A stretch of 64,000 bases of DNA from Boesenbergia rotunda. Lineage: Eukaryota; Streptophyta; Magnoliopsida; Zingiberales; Zingiberaceae. The DNA lies in NCBI GenBank assembly GCA_024364735.1, contig JAGFNQ010004735.1, positions 338,517-402,516 of the forward strand, read 5' to 3'. Below are positions 46,854 to 59,696 of the stretch, piece by piece; positions within the stretch are counted from its first letter, which is position 1, and the number at the start of each line of letters is the position of its first letter. Under the pieces are notes generated by a model, which saw only the letters and a list, made by a program, of their open reading frames with translations, did no database searches and was not told the DNA's origin. A program made the position numbers and the translations under genes.

Positions 46854-47963
46854 TGTCGACAAGCGAAGATCGGTTCTCCCTCAGATGACTCGATCCTACC
46901 GAACCGACCCGGTCTGTTGTAGCTTGGGAGGTCGGACCGAAACAGAGCTCTCAATGTAGTGGAGTGGTTGCAAAATGGCAGCGATCCTTTTTTCCAAAGA
47001 CCAAATAGGGTTTATATAGGGTCTTCCCACGTGCGAACTGTCACATCTCGTTAAGGATTAGTCAGGGATTAGGCTAATCAATTGGACGTCTTAACGGCGG
47101 GGTGAGACTGGCACAACCGACTAACAGTCTGTGATCCTGCTCTTCCTGATCCTAATTAAGGCTAGGCGGCCACGTCAGGTGATGACGGTATCTCTTAACG
47201 GAGAGTTTCGACAGAGAGCTCGCCTCGATTGCTCGACCTCGGGGGCTCAGCCTCGAGGGCTCGGCCCCGAGAGCTCGACCTCGAGGGCTCGGCCTCGTGA
47301 GCTCGGCCTCGATTGTTCGACCTCGGGAGCTCGACCTCTGGAGCTCAGCCTCGAGGGCTAAGTCCTGAGAGCTCGACTCCGAGAGCTCGGCCTCGGGAGC
47401 TCGGCCTCATGATCTCGGCCTCGATTGCCCGACCTTGGGGGCTCAGCCTCGAGGGTTCGGCTCCGAGAGCTCGGCCTCGGGAGCTCAGCCTCGAGGGCTC
47501 GGCCCGTGAGCTCGGCCTCGATTGTCCGACCTCGGGAGCTCAGGTTCGAGGGCTAGGTCCTGAGAGCTCGGTCCCGAGAGCTCGACCTCGAGGGCTCGGC
47601 CTCATGAGCTCGGTCTCGATTGTCCGACCTCGGGAGCTCAGCCTCGAGGGCTAGGTCCTGAGAGCTCGGTCCCGAGAGCTCGACCTCGAGGGCTCAGCCT
47701 CATGAGCTCGGCCTCGATTGCTCGGCCTCGGGAGCTCAGCCTCGAGGGCTCGGCTCCGAGAGCTCGGCCTCGGGAGCTCAGCCTCATGAGCTCGGCCTCG
47801 AGAGTTCGGCCTGAGCTTTGGACCCTGGGTGGACGACCCCGGGTGAGTTTGACTTTGCCCGGAACTTCCGTCTGACTCGACCTCTACTCGCCTCGAGCCG
47901 GGTTGAACCGGGTAATCTCCGACCGGGCTCCCAACCCTGATAAAAAACCGCTCGCCTGGATCA
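46854..47963 (-). repeat. 5' LTR of the Tat element with 14-bp minisatellite
   Basis: Homologous to 35499-36699, with the same borders on the plus strand (TGTCGACAAGCG..CTGGATCA). The 14-bp minisatellite spans about 47215-47815 and differs in unit order and number from the 3' LTR (about 43 versus 47), so the two arrays have evolved separately since insertion. Confidence 0.9.
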
Positions 47964-48067
47964 GTTGTATTATAAATACTCATAGGATTATCGCATTGGA
48001 TATATTTTGTGGATTGAAATATATAATCAATTATATATGAATATGTTATATATAATTTTATTCTCAG

Positions 48068-49473
48068 GAAAAGAGTACAAAATTTAGAGCAATGAGGGTA
48101 AATCAAAATCACATTCACACGATGAGCCGGAGAGGTTATGCCCGATTGCCTAGCATTATGGTAAGTGTTATTATTTATAAAAAATTAGGATTCCAAAATT
48201 TCTACAGATCTTCTTATATATATTATTATTTGTTCCTAACAATTTTTTATATATTTATATATGCCAAATACTTAAGGAAAAAGCAGCTCCTGCCGGTACA
48301 ACAATTACAATGTCACAAGTTTGGATTGAAGGTCACAAGAAGAAAAATGGGCAACCTATTAGTCAAGCTATTGCAGATAAAATAGTAACAAGACTATCAA
48401 CCGCTATTATATCTACAAGTTTTCATACCTATGCTAGCACTAATAATCAAAATTTTCTATTTTACAAAATTTGTATTTTGCTATTTGCAGAAAGAAATAG
48501 AAGAATGTCCGCCCGAATCTTTAAACACAACTAACATTGCCGATGATGCAATTAGCATTGTATTTGGCAAGGAATCTCGAGGTAGAGTGCGTAGAATGAG
48601 CTTTGGAGTTAAACCATCAAAAGTTGGAGCTTCTGTTGAAAAAAATGCAATTGTTAAGCATCTTCAAAGTGTAGTGCATAATCTTCAGCAAGAAATGCAA
48701 GAAATGAAAGCTTTCTTTCAAACTCTAAAGTTACAAAAGGAAAAAGAACAGGTTAGTAATGTGGCTATTTTTAAAACACTTATTTCTTATGTTTGATAAT
48801 GCTACTATTTTTTCTTGTTTCTTTTTTGCTTATTTTTTACATTGTTACCTGGCTATTTTGTCTTCGTTTAACTTTTTGTATTTTGTTTTAATTAACAGCT
48901 ATTTACTTAACATTATTTGTATGATTAATTTTGTGTCCTAAACGTGTTGATAGTGGTGAAATTGGTAACAGTATTGGAAATTTTACTAACAATAATTAAT
49001 TTACTTGTAAAATTAGGCTGCTAGTGGTGAAATTGGTAACAGTATTGGAAATTTTATTGGTGGCGATAGCAATGTTGCAGCTCAGGTAACTATTTTGATA
49101 TAATATTTTACTTTCTCCTATCAATCATAACATGCTTTATTTTAAAAATTTGTTTGATCATTAACTATTTTTTATTGTTATACAGTCAAAACTAAAGAAT
49201 GTGAGTGATGGAGATATCAGTGTTAATGCTAAATGTAAGCTGTTTCATTGGTCTATTGATGAAGTCGTTGCACAAGGTCGAATTGCATCCACGGATCCAA
49301 AAGCAAAAGCACATCACATTCCTCTTGGTGGATCTTGTTGGAAAGTTTGGATCGATAAAATTTTTGTGGAGAATGTGGAGCTAATTCGGCCAAACGACGA
49401 GATGTTTTTTCTCGAGGATGCATTAGGAAGCACGGTAACTTGGGCATCAAAGTTTAGTGTTTTGTCTGACTGA
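48068..49473 (+). pseudogene. CACTA-type plant transposase (Ptta/En/Spm), C-terminal exons
   Basis: Five exon-like blocks with AG/GT borders: 48068-48160 (HTMSRRGYARLPSIM), 48277-48384 (SQVWIEGHKKKNGQPISQAI), 48491-48751 (IVFGKESRGRVRRMSFG, then a coiled coil), 49017-49085 and 49186-49473 (DPKAKAHHIPLGGSCWKVWI ... DALGSTVTWASKF, stop). These match the plant transposase family of En/Spm elements (PF03004 type). About 250 residues of the C-terminal part are open. The 5' exons are lost, so it is a fragment. A partial copy of block 49017-49085 lies just upstream (about 48955-48995), a local duplication. Confidence 0.8.
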
Positions 49474-49734
49474 TACAGTTGCTAATGATTTGACATTTAC
49501 TTTTTTGTAGTAAAGATGAATTTCTGTGGCTAGTTTGGATTGTTTTATGTGACTAAATGAATGATTGTTTTGATTAAATGTGATGATGATGATTTTCTAA
49601 TTTGGTGTATGGTGTGTTGAATTATAATTGTGAATGTGTTATTATAATTTTGTATATAATATTTGTATGTTGGATTATAAATATTAGAGCTTTAATATTT
49701 GTATATGTGATATTTGTGTGTTGAATCTTTTGCA

Positions 49735-50100
49735 CTTCTTCCGCAGCGCACATCCGCGCGCTGCAGAAAAGGCCTTCCACACCTCTTCCGCAGCGCGCGG
49801 ATGCACGCTGCAGAAGAGGTGTAGAGGTGTAGAAGGCCTTTTCCGCTGCGCGCATTCGCGCGCTGTAGAAGAGGTGCGGAGGTTTAGAAGACCTTCCGCA
49901 GCGCGCATCCGCGCGTTGCGAAAGACGTGATCCGCGCGCTGCGGAAAAGGCCTTCCACAGCGCGCGGATCACGTCTTCCCCAGCGCGCAGATGCGCGCTG
50001 CGGATAACTTATGACTTTAACAGCTTTGAACTTCGCAACATACAATGTGCGCTGCGGATAGCATAAATGTGCGCTGCGGAAAGTCATATTTCTTGTAGTG
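49735..50100. repeat. CACTA subterminal inverted motifs
   Basis: About a dozen copies, in both orientations, of a motif like CCGCAGCGCGCATCCGCGCG / GCGCTGCGGAA, ending in the terminus TTTCTTGTAGTG. Such arrays are the transposase-binding zones of CACTA elements. Open frames here are artefacts. Confidence 0.85.
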
Positions 50101-51686
50101 TTATTAAGTTCAAAAATTAGATCATAAGTAGATTTGGTTGTAAGTTAGCTATTTTATTAATTATATAAATAGCTAAATATGTTCTTGATACAGGACTCTG
50201 AGTTGATACGAGCCTCTAGAGGTGGGATTTTTTATGGACAGTCTATAATAACTCCTTTGTATTTTTGTAGATCATTGATCTTAAATGCTTGACTGCTTGA
50301 TTTCTGAATAGAACTACTTTACCTTGTCCTTTGTTTTTAATATCGTCCGTTAATATTTTCTTTTCATGATCTTCGAGCTAATCGTATTTTATATCCATAC
50401 AGTCTCACTGTTCATTTTCTATTATGTAAAAAAATCGCTTGTACACAAGTACTTAAAAATGATTAGTAAGCATAACTAGGGTTGGTTGGGATTAGAGATA
50501 CCCTTCCTAGTAGTTTAGTTGCATTTTTGATGATTTTGGTATTTATTGATCGTATCGTTGTATTGTTGTTACTTGGTTGTTTGTGCATTTCGTATCATGC
50601 ACCATATTTGCATAGTTGCATGCTGACGAGCATCGGCTTCCACTTGGTTAAGTTGTCATCGGTCATTAGTTGCTCTGTCCACTCAACCACTCATCGTAGT
50701 AGTTGCTAAAGCGCAAGCAACTGTCCTGTTAGGCCATACTCGTCCACTCATGGATAGTGGATGTTGGAGTTATAGACAAGCAGTTGACACCCTCACCGTT
50801 ATCTACGAGGGATATCAGAGCTTTTGGTGGCTCTCTTTTTTTCCTGGGTCTTTAGAGTAGTTGGCTCCTTAGTATCCTGTCCACTCAACCATATATACTA
50901 GTGGTATTCATTGGAGTGTGTACAGTTATCACAACCCTACCCACTCGGCTACATAGATGTGATGTGATAGCGGCTTGACTGGCGTCAGGAGTGACACATG
51001 ACATTGCATTATATGCATTTATTACATTTTACATTTTTTGTGTTTGCTGCATTTATATGAGCTATGATTGCTGTATTTGGTTGACATGCATGTATGTTTT
51101 GATATTTTGTTATCACTCTGTTTCATACATGCCTACTTACTATTTTGTTTCTTAAAGACTGTATATTGTTGTTTCTCTTGCTTGATATACCTTTTTATTA
51201 TGTCATGCGTTTATCTACTCTTATACCCGCAGAGTCCACTCGGACTCACCACCCCTACCATCTACTTCTGTTTCAGGTAGCAAATAGATGCATTACATAG
51301 AGCCAGGAGAGGATCCAGTTGTCAATCCACCATGTCGATTCGTTTTGGAGTTTGTTTCAGCGTTTAGTTTATTTTTCGCAGTTATTACATTTCTGCAGTT
51401 TTGTTATTTCCGTATTTTCGTTGTCAGAGTGATGTTACTAGTTCAGTGGTCTTATGTTTTATTGTTTAGCATTTTTAATTTGTTTGTTCATGGTATATGG
51501 GTTTATTATTAATCGTCGTAGATTGAGTTTTATTTATAGATATAGACTCTCTTTTATATTTATCTTTTATATCGATATTAACTGCGTGGTTGTGAGTTTA
51601 TTTTGTATTTGTGATAGTTAAGTCATCGTATGTGTGAGAGTTATGTATAAATGTCCCAACTTGTCTGCTGTACAGGGGAGATGATA
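50101..51686. mobile_element. Partial Tekay/Del-like LTR, copy 1
   Basis: Aligns by eye with about 52740-54380 in order: GATACAGGACT, CTTGTACRCRAGTACTTA, CCTAGTAGT, GGCTTGACTGGCGTCAG, ACCCGCAGAGTCC..GGACTCACCACCCCT, GAGCCAGGAGA and GTACAGGGGAGATG. It lacks the 5' third (lost at the CACTA/Tat junction) and the last bases. Assignment to the Tekay/Del lineage rests on recalled LTR style and is tentative. Confidence 0.6.
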
Positions 51687-54433
51687 TGTTAAATACTGAA
51701 TTTTATGGGGATGAAAAGGTAACTTTTTAGGGGCCTAGTTGGAATTTACGGAAGTTGTTGGGTTTATTTGCAAAAAGCCAAAAATAAGTTATTAAAAACC
51801 CCTAAAGCCCTAACTACCCATATTCACCGAACCCCCTCTCCCCTGCGCCGTTTCTTCCCCTTTGCTTGACACCGACGTCGCAGCGAGCACCCCGCCGTCC
51901 CTTTTCGCCGACGCAGTCGCCTCTCCCAGCGAGCGAGCGCCGCGCCCTCTGTTCTCTTTCTCCTCCTTGTTCTTCTTCTTCATCTGGTTTAGCGCACACG
52001 AAGGAGGAGTTCGTGAACCTTCGTCCTCTTCTCTTCGCGTGAACAAATCGGCAGTCGCCTTCCATCGCGCGAAGCCCTGGCTGTCGCCTTTCTGACTGTG
52101 CGAGGCCTAATTAACTGATCCAGCCAGTCTTCGTTAGTTAGGAACCCAGAGGAGGCACCTCGCGGGTGCGCGACAAGGTGAGTCAAAATCCTATAGGTGC
52201 TATTTTGATGAAATTGATGGATACATTAGAGATTTATGGTTGGATCTGGGTTGTTCCATGTTTGATAGGTGGTTATTCCCTGTTTTGATGTCTTGCCGTG
52301 AACTCTACAGGGACTAGTGGTGTTACTTTTGGTTAGTGTATTCACATCTCTGTTAATTGGTATTCTTTGGAAGTTCTTTGATTTGGATGTTAGATAGTGT
52401 TTGATTGGTTAATATCTTAGTGGACATATTGGAAGTATCCAAATTCTACCGCCACAGGTAAGTCAAATGGGTAAAGACAATCTTAGTTTTGGTAGATCAG
52501 TAGCTTATTGCTGATCAGAATATTATTTCAAAAGGATCGATTAATGTAGAACATCCTATATCTCAATTTGATGATGTAGTGGTTTATCCTACCGTGAGAT
52601 GTAAAGTTTGAGTTTTTGTCTTTGGGTTAGTTTCGGGTAATTGTGTCCTGATGTTGAGTCACTAAATTGATAATTGGAGGAAGTTTAGTTTCTACAATTG
52701 TAAGTGGATTTTGGAGTTTGATACGAATTAATTAAATACAGGTTGTAATTAGGATTTGTCTTAAATGGGGTATAGTATTTTATTTAGCTAATTTATTAAA
52801 TGTATAATTAGCTAAACGATGCCGTTGATACAGGACTTTGATTCAGACTCGTTCGGTTGATCATGGCAAGTCCTCGTTTACGGAATTCTTCAATAAAAGG
52901 CGGGTATTTCTCCTTTGTACTCGAATAGTTCTTTTACCTTAAAGCATGACTAGTTTATGTCTTATAGGTTGCTTGACCTTGTTCTTTGTCGTTATTTAAA
53001 CATCGCCGTTGAGACTTATTCTTCGTTGATCTTTGAGTATTCCAAATTCGTATCCGTACAGTCCTCTGTTGGTTTTCTGTTCTGTAAAGTACCGCTTGTA
53101 CGCGAGTACTTAGAAGTCCATTAAACACAGATAGGTTTATTTGACATTAGAAATATCCTACCTAGTAGTGTAGGTGTATTACCGTTGATTTTCGATTTCC
53201 GGTTGGTTGTATCGATGCATGTTTTACTCGTTGGATTGTATTGCATCGTTGGTTCTCCGGTTGTTCGTGCATCGTATATCATGCACCATACTTGCATGTT
53301 GCATACTAACGACTGTTGGCTTACATTTGGTTAAGCCGTCGTTAGTCATATTGTTGCTCGATTCACTCAACCATATGTTGTCATGGTAGTGGTTAGAGTG
53401 CGAGTGTTTGCCTGTCATGCCAGACAGTGACACCCTCACCGTTGTTTTTAGAGGGATGAGCTGTTGGTGGCTCACCCTCACCGTTTGTTTTCGAGGGATA
53501 TGTTGCAGCTGTATAGCTCCCCCGATGTACCGGGGTTGGAGTGTAGACTCCCCAGCATCCTGTCCACTCAACCACGCCTTATGTGGTATTATTGTTGTTG
53601 TTGGTTATTGTTGTTGTTGGAGTGGTACAGTTGTCACAGCCCTACCCACTCGTTCACACAGATGGGATGTGTTGACGGCTTGACTGGCGTCAGGGGTGAC
53701 ACATGTCATTGCATCATGTGCATACGTATTTCTTTTATGCATTTGCTTGTGATTGATGCACTTATATGAGCTATGATTGTTGCATATGTTTGACATGCAT
53801 GTCTATCTTGATATTATTATTGTTGAGTTATTATATACCTGTTTAGTTATTATTCGGTTTTATACCATGTCGTATTATATTGGTTATGCATGATTAGGTA
53901 AATCTGATATTTCTTATGGACTGTACCTTTTGATTCTCTACTTCGTTATCTTATTTATGCCATGCTTATTGTCTACTCATATACCCGCAGAGTCCGCCCG
54001 GACTCACCACCCCTGCTTCCCTTTTTGTTGTTTCAGATAGCAGGTAGTGGTATTGCTTGGAGCCAGGAGATGATCCAGTTGCCAGTCCCACCTTGTCGGT
54101 TTGGTTTAGCGGTTCTATTTTGGTATTGTGTTAGTTTTCCGTAATTCATTTGTTTATCAGTTATCGGATTGGTTTTGTTACTATTATGACAGAGACTATT
54201 GAGTTCTCGTGGTTGTGATGTTCTTTATTGTTTAAGGTGGCTGAGTCATCCATTATTATTTTGTTTCGATATAAACTGCGTGGATGTGTTCATTTTTTAT
54301 TATTATTGTGATGCCAGCCGCTTGTGGCTGAGCTATATTGGTGAGATATATGTATTAATGCCCCATATTGTCCGCCGTACAGGGGAGATGCTGTCCGATT
54401 TTCGAGGAAGCATCTGCCTCTGGGGGCGTGACA
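51687..54433. mobile_element. Tekay/Del-like LTR, copy 2
   Basis: About 2.75 kb starting TGTTAAATACTGA and ending GGGGCGTGACA. A diverged repeat of the last 46 bp follows, so the end could be 54478. It directly follows copy 1 with no interior genes between them. 51780-52110 is GC-rich and leader-like. Short open frames lack known domains. Confidence 0.55.
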
Positions 54434-55019
54434 TGATATCTAATTTTCGAGTAAGCATGGGCCTTTTAGGGCATGACATATTTTCTAATATATTAAATTA
54501 AACTTGATATGGAGTAAAAATAAAATAAATAAATTATTACAAAATAAGATTTGTGGCAAAGAAATGTCTTTGATACCCAAGGAAATTTAAAGAGTGATGA
54601 GGTATCTCTCACCATTAATTTATGATTGAATCCTTGAATTCACCTGAGGATGCAAAAACAATTTTTGAGGTGTCAGGTGGGTCGTGGGTGGAAGAAGGCG
54701 AGCTAGCCGTCGCCGATGAGAGCGGGAGCAACAAGAACGAAAGAGGACTTTGAGAGTGAATAGGCGTGGACGCGTGGTCATGTGGAGTGTCGTGACACAT
54801 AGGCAAATTTGATGGTGAAACGGCAAAGGAGGCTGCCTTGCAAAGAGAAGAACGAACTGTTGTAGCCTACGAAGAGGAGAAGCAAATAGGATTTAAGATT
54901 TTAAAAAAAATTAAACTGTCAAATATATATATATTTTTAATTTTTTGGTGCCCCTCAAATTGGTGGGCCCGAGGCACTTGCCTCACAACATAAATGAAAG
55001 GTCTGGGTCTGCAAGCGGC

Positions 55020-55290
55020 TCTGGGTGGCAACGATCAAGCAATTGGGCTGAGAGAGTTGGCCGACTGGGCTGAGGGAGTTAGGTGGCAGGTAGATAGAGT
55101 CAGCGATTGAGATGAGGGAGTCGGGTGGTCGACCTGAGAGAGTCAGGCGGGTAGAGGAAATTGAGTGATCAAGCTGAAGGAGTTAGGCAATCAAGCTGAG
55201 GGAGTCGAATGACTGAGCCAAGGGAGTCGAGTGACCAGGCTGAGAGAGTCAAGTGGTCGAGTTGAGAGAGTCAGGTGATTGAGCTAAGAG
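55020..55290. repeat. Degenerate 25-30 bp tandem repeat
   Basis: About ten loose copies of GAGTCGAGTGACCAGGCTGA-like units (GAGGGAGT, GAGAGAGTCAGG variants). Non-coding. Confidence 0.6.
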
Positions 55291-57029
55291 AGATGGATGT
55301 GTCACCTTGACCAAGGTTGATTTTTTATTCCCCTTAACATGTACTTCTACTTGATTTTTAACCAAGGGCTTGACTTATACATTTTTGTTAGGAGTGATGG
55401 AAAAAAAAAAAGGGTTTGACTTCATCTACCTTGATTCTACCACGTGTAGACCTCCACCCACTATCTGCCACATCATTATTAAGTATTTTTTTATTTCTTG
55501 TTGTGTCATACACCATTAGACCTCTTGTTTGCTAGTGCCCTCTCATTACTTTCGTCGTTACCTAGTCTTGGCCTTGAGTTTGTGTCAAGCTCTCGTCTCA
55601 ATTTCCCTTGACTTCCCTCTCTGTTTTTGGTGACTTCATGATCCACTATTCCATTTTTACGAGATTCTTGTATGGTTCCGGCCCCTTCTATGATTTTTCT
55701 TATTAAATGTCTATCTTTCAAGTGTTGCATCCTTCTTTACTTTTCTCAATGATTCAGTTCCTTCTTTCCATTATTTTTGTCATTATTTTTTCAAGACAAT
55801 CAATTATTAAATATGATCATTTTTTAACAATCAATTATTATTCCTCATCAACTTTTAACAACGTCAAAAATCCCCATAACTCAATTTTCTTCTTGTGCAT
55901 GTTTTGAAACCGCACGCAACCGGTAGGAATTGATGTACGTCGTTGAGCTAGCTTATATAATTCATGTGACATCTCAGATCATTTATTTCACCGAGAAAAA
56001 AATATATATATATATATATTTCTGGTGGCCATGCAAGTACAACTATGCACGATTTCGTCCCAGTAGTTAGCTAGCTAGCTTTTTTGAACGTGCACGTATA
56101 TTTTTCGTGCTTGTTTTATTCATGTTTCTCTCGTGCAAATTTCTTTGCCGATGTGTTCTTGTCCCGACGTTAGATTAATTAATATTTTTAATTAATCTGA
56201 TTCGTCATTTGTGCTCGAAGCTGCGTGTTGTTCTCAGAGTTACGTATCAGTTTCCTCCACCTGTTTAATGCATGTTAACGAACTTCTCTCTGCTGTGGGA
56301 AGAAAAAAAAAAAACAATTCGTTTATCCTAAGCAATCTAACTAATTCATTTCAATATTATTAGATTATCATGAAAAAGATAAATTACGAGATTATTAGTA
56401 CGGATAATAATCAACATATAAAAGAGAATAGATACATGATTTTATCAAAATTTAACTCTCAAATCTTATGATTATGACTTTACCAAATATTTAAAGTTTG
56501 AAGTTTAGATATGATGCATTAGGAAGATTTTTTTAATGAATATATAGTGGACTTTTTAGTTGTCAAAATGAATTTTTACATGTATTTCTCTGATTAAATC
56601 AGATGTTCAATAATTTTTTTTTTATAAAACTAAATCCATCATTCAAAATTAATCAAACGAAGACTAGTGCTTATTACCTATTTTAACCAAATTAAAATAA
56701 TAGTATTAGAAAAGTGATTATGACTAATAACCACTTGTGCAGGATTTTGCAAGCCAAATGGCTAAGTATTCATCGTCCAATAAACATCTTTAATATTGCA
56801 GGCTTTGGCTTCCCTTTCTCTGTTATTTTAACAAAGGAATTAAGTGATGGGAAATGGGAGAACGAAGGAAGGCTATGAGACTGCTGTGGATCCCTCTCAT
56901 ATTAGTGAGGGATCATCATTAAAAAAACAAAAAAAATCAATTATAGCGATGGAATTAGATAGAAATATATTAGTAGTAATATATTAAGTTGTAGATGGTT
57001 TGAACGATGAAATATAATTCAAATTTAAT

Positions 57030-57320
57030 CGTAAATTTATGACCGAATATAATTCCGTAGTTAAAATTAATAATAAAAATGTGATATCCATCATTAATTA
57101 TATCGACGGAATTTATATTTCCATCGCTAATCGTAACCACGGAATTTATATTTGCATCGCTAATTGGCGACGGAAGCGTAAATTCCACCTCTTGTTAGTT
57201 GATGATAAACTGTTTCCATCACGCTAATTAGCGACGAAATTAAAATTTTAATCGCTAAAATTATAGATAAAATTTACATTTCTGTTGCTAATTAGCGATG
57301 AAATTAAAGTTTTCGTCGCC
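57030..57320. repeat. TAGCGACGGAA-type subterminal-like repeats
   Basis: Repeated motifs CGACGGAATTTATATTTCCA / ATCGCTAATTAGCGACGAAA in both orientations, like subterminal zones of plant DNA transposons. No terminal inverted repeat or target duplication was found, so the class is open. Confidence 0.4.
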
Positions 57321-59696
57321 ACTCTTCAAACAAATTTCATAGATTCTTCTTCAAATCTGTAATTACTCTGTTTTTATTTTTCAAATCAATACAAAATAAC
57401 ACAAAATCAATACAAACCATGTTTATGTTCCTTTACACTATACACGAACCTTCACAATCCATACACAAATAACTATAATCCAATCAATTATATATTCACA
57501 AACTCTCGTTACAATCCATACACAACAATCAAATCAACGATACATTCACACTCATTACATTCATAATAAATTGCGATATAAAAATTTACAAAGATTTGCC
57601 ATCCTATCTAAATCCATATCACAAAAATTCATAATAAACTATCCAAATCTAATAACAGTACACAAATTCAAAGACATACAAACTATATCCATAATATACT
57701 GCAAAGACATCCCAATACAATTCTATGAGCTAATACTATCAAATCTTATAAAAGTAAGACATGATAGATTATTATTCATGTGAGGCACATTGATTAAAAA
57801 TTAATAATTAGAATAATACATTAAAAAACATGAATATATAACTAATTTTATATTAGAAAAAGATGTATCTGAATAATGTTTTACGTATATGATGGTGGTG
57901 ATATATAAAATATATCAATAGCCATGAATTTTCCTGAGAAAATATAATATAATTAGAAATAAGCATATTATAATATCAAAATTGAATAAATATATTTTGT
58001 AAGTTTTATGAGCAATAAAAAAAACTAAGTTGTATTAGTTGAACATATCTCATAATGAGCTACTCAATTGGGTCTTGTGGGTCTTGAGTCTCTCGAGACT
58101 CAAAACGATATTATGATAAGGTAAATTGAGCCATGACTATTCGCATCTCAACCAAGATAACTTCATCTCTTGCCTCCCGATCATCCATCCTCTACTCCAC
58201 TATCATAAGTAGATCCTCTAATTCTTGATTTTCTTATCTTAATTATTACACCTCATAGAAGAAAAACTAGGACAATCGCTAGGAGTCCTCAAATGATCAT
58301 AGGCCACTTTGGTATGGGAGTCAAGATCATAGAGGGAGGAGTTCTTTGTTAAAGAAAGCTCATTGCAGTTGAGAACAATCAAAAGCATTTGTAGCACGCA
58401 CCACATGTTGCGATTAAAAGCATTCATAGCACGTACTGCGATTATGATCATTCAAATACCATATATAAATACCACACATAAATTATATTACATACATATA
58501 ACACGCACAATTATTTAATACCACACACAAATGACAATACCACATATATATGCCACATGTACAATTATAAAACCAAAACTTAAATAATTAATTATATTAT
58601 CACATGCAACCATAAATACACACTTAAGTAAAATTAGCAGCAAAAATACACTTAATAACCGAATTTCTTTCATACAAAAGAGTATATAACTTTAAAATAA
58701 ATAGACTATATTGTTGGGAACGAGATGGCTAGAGAGGGAGGGGGGGGGGTGAATATAGCCAATCACTCCTTCTTTGAGGAGTTATCAAATTTCTGCACTT
58801 GACGTGATTAATAGCACAGCGGAAAACAAAACTTGCAGAAACTAAAAACCAAAAACCTAACTAGCAAGATTAGCAAGATCGCTAACAAGGAGATTTTACA
58901 AGGTTCGGGGATAACTTGCCCCTACTCCTTGGCGTGCCCTTAAGGTGGGCGATCCCTTGATCGTCGACAGATCAAGCCCCGGTGAAACCGGATATGAAGC
59001 AACCTCCTTCTCGGTGGAGAAACCTCCCCACAGTGTGTTTCAAACAAAGATATAGAATGAGCACAAAGAAACAACAAGAAGGATCTTACTCAAACACTTA
59101 GCAAGGACAAAGACACAGCAAACTTCCCTGAGCTCCACCCAGTGGCGATCTCACGCAAGAACCCTCTTCGTGTCTTCCCACTGTCGGACTCCCAGCCTCT
59201 TGTCTTCTCCTTCAAGCGCTCAAGTATGATGATTGCTTCTCAATAGCTTGCTCAGAATGATTGAAGAACTCAAGAACAGCAAGCTTGTCACGCAGGAACT
59301 CAAGAGCACAAGATACAATCAAAATCGATACTGAACACACCAACTCTCGTTCCTTTTGTTTCTCCGCTAAGCAACAGATGATCTCATCTCCAGCAGCCTC
59401 CAGCTGCCTCACTGCCAACGCGCCAGCTACACTGAACCCTAACTGAACTTCCTGAGCTCCCTCAGCCAAGCTTCAGTCCTGCATCTAGCCGTTGCAACCT
59501 GTGTGGAGAAAGGGACAAACCTGCTCCAAGGAAAGCTCTCTTTGACTTCTCCTTGAGTGTTTGAATCCTCCCCTGTCACCTGAAACTTACTCAGAGTATT
59601 AGAGCATCAAATCAAGCAGCATATCAAATATCAGAGAAAAGTGGCAGCGAATCAGTTATGTTCAGACGCGATCAGAGCGTCTGACAATGCAATTTG

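Larger units (their letters stand above)
35499..47963 (-). mobile_element. Tat-type Ty3/Gypsy retrotransposon, about 12.5 kb
   Basis: Two LTRs of 1201 bp and 1110 bp bound a 10.2 kb interior read on the minus strand: leader motif, gag, protease, reverse transcriptase, two RNase H-like domains and integrase. Two tandem arrays and an antisense spliced gene follow before the 3' LTR. The second RNase H-like domain and the extra antisense ORF are features known from the Tat group. gag-pol carries two frameshifts and three in-frame stops. The 5-bp flanks (GATTC left, GTTGT right) do not match, so the two ends may not come from one simple insertion. Confidence 0.9.
47964..50100 (+). mobile_element. 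CACTA (En/Spm) element, 3' part
   Basis: Holds the 3' transposase exons (48068-49473), a subterminal repeat zone (49735-50090) and a right end reading, inverted, CACTACAAGAAATATGAC, the canonical CACTA terminus, at 50100. The left part is missing where the Tat LTR ends at 47963. No CACTA left end was found left of the Tat element in this window. Confidence 0.88.
54480..58711. other. Gene-free spacer
   Basis: AT-rich, with a TA microsatellite at about 55988-56020 and the two repeat zones listed separately. No ORF with a recognisable domain and no splice pattern were found. Confidence 0.5.

Noticed and set aside
51862..52095. ORFs in the GC-rich zone of the Tekay-like LTR
   Set aside because: Open on both strands, no domains, inside a repeat with a second copy nearby.
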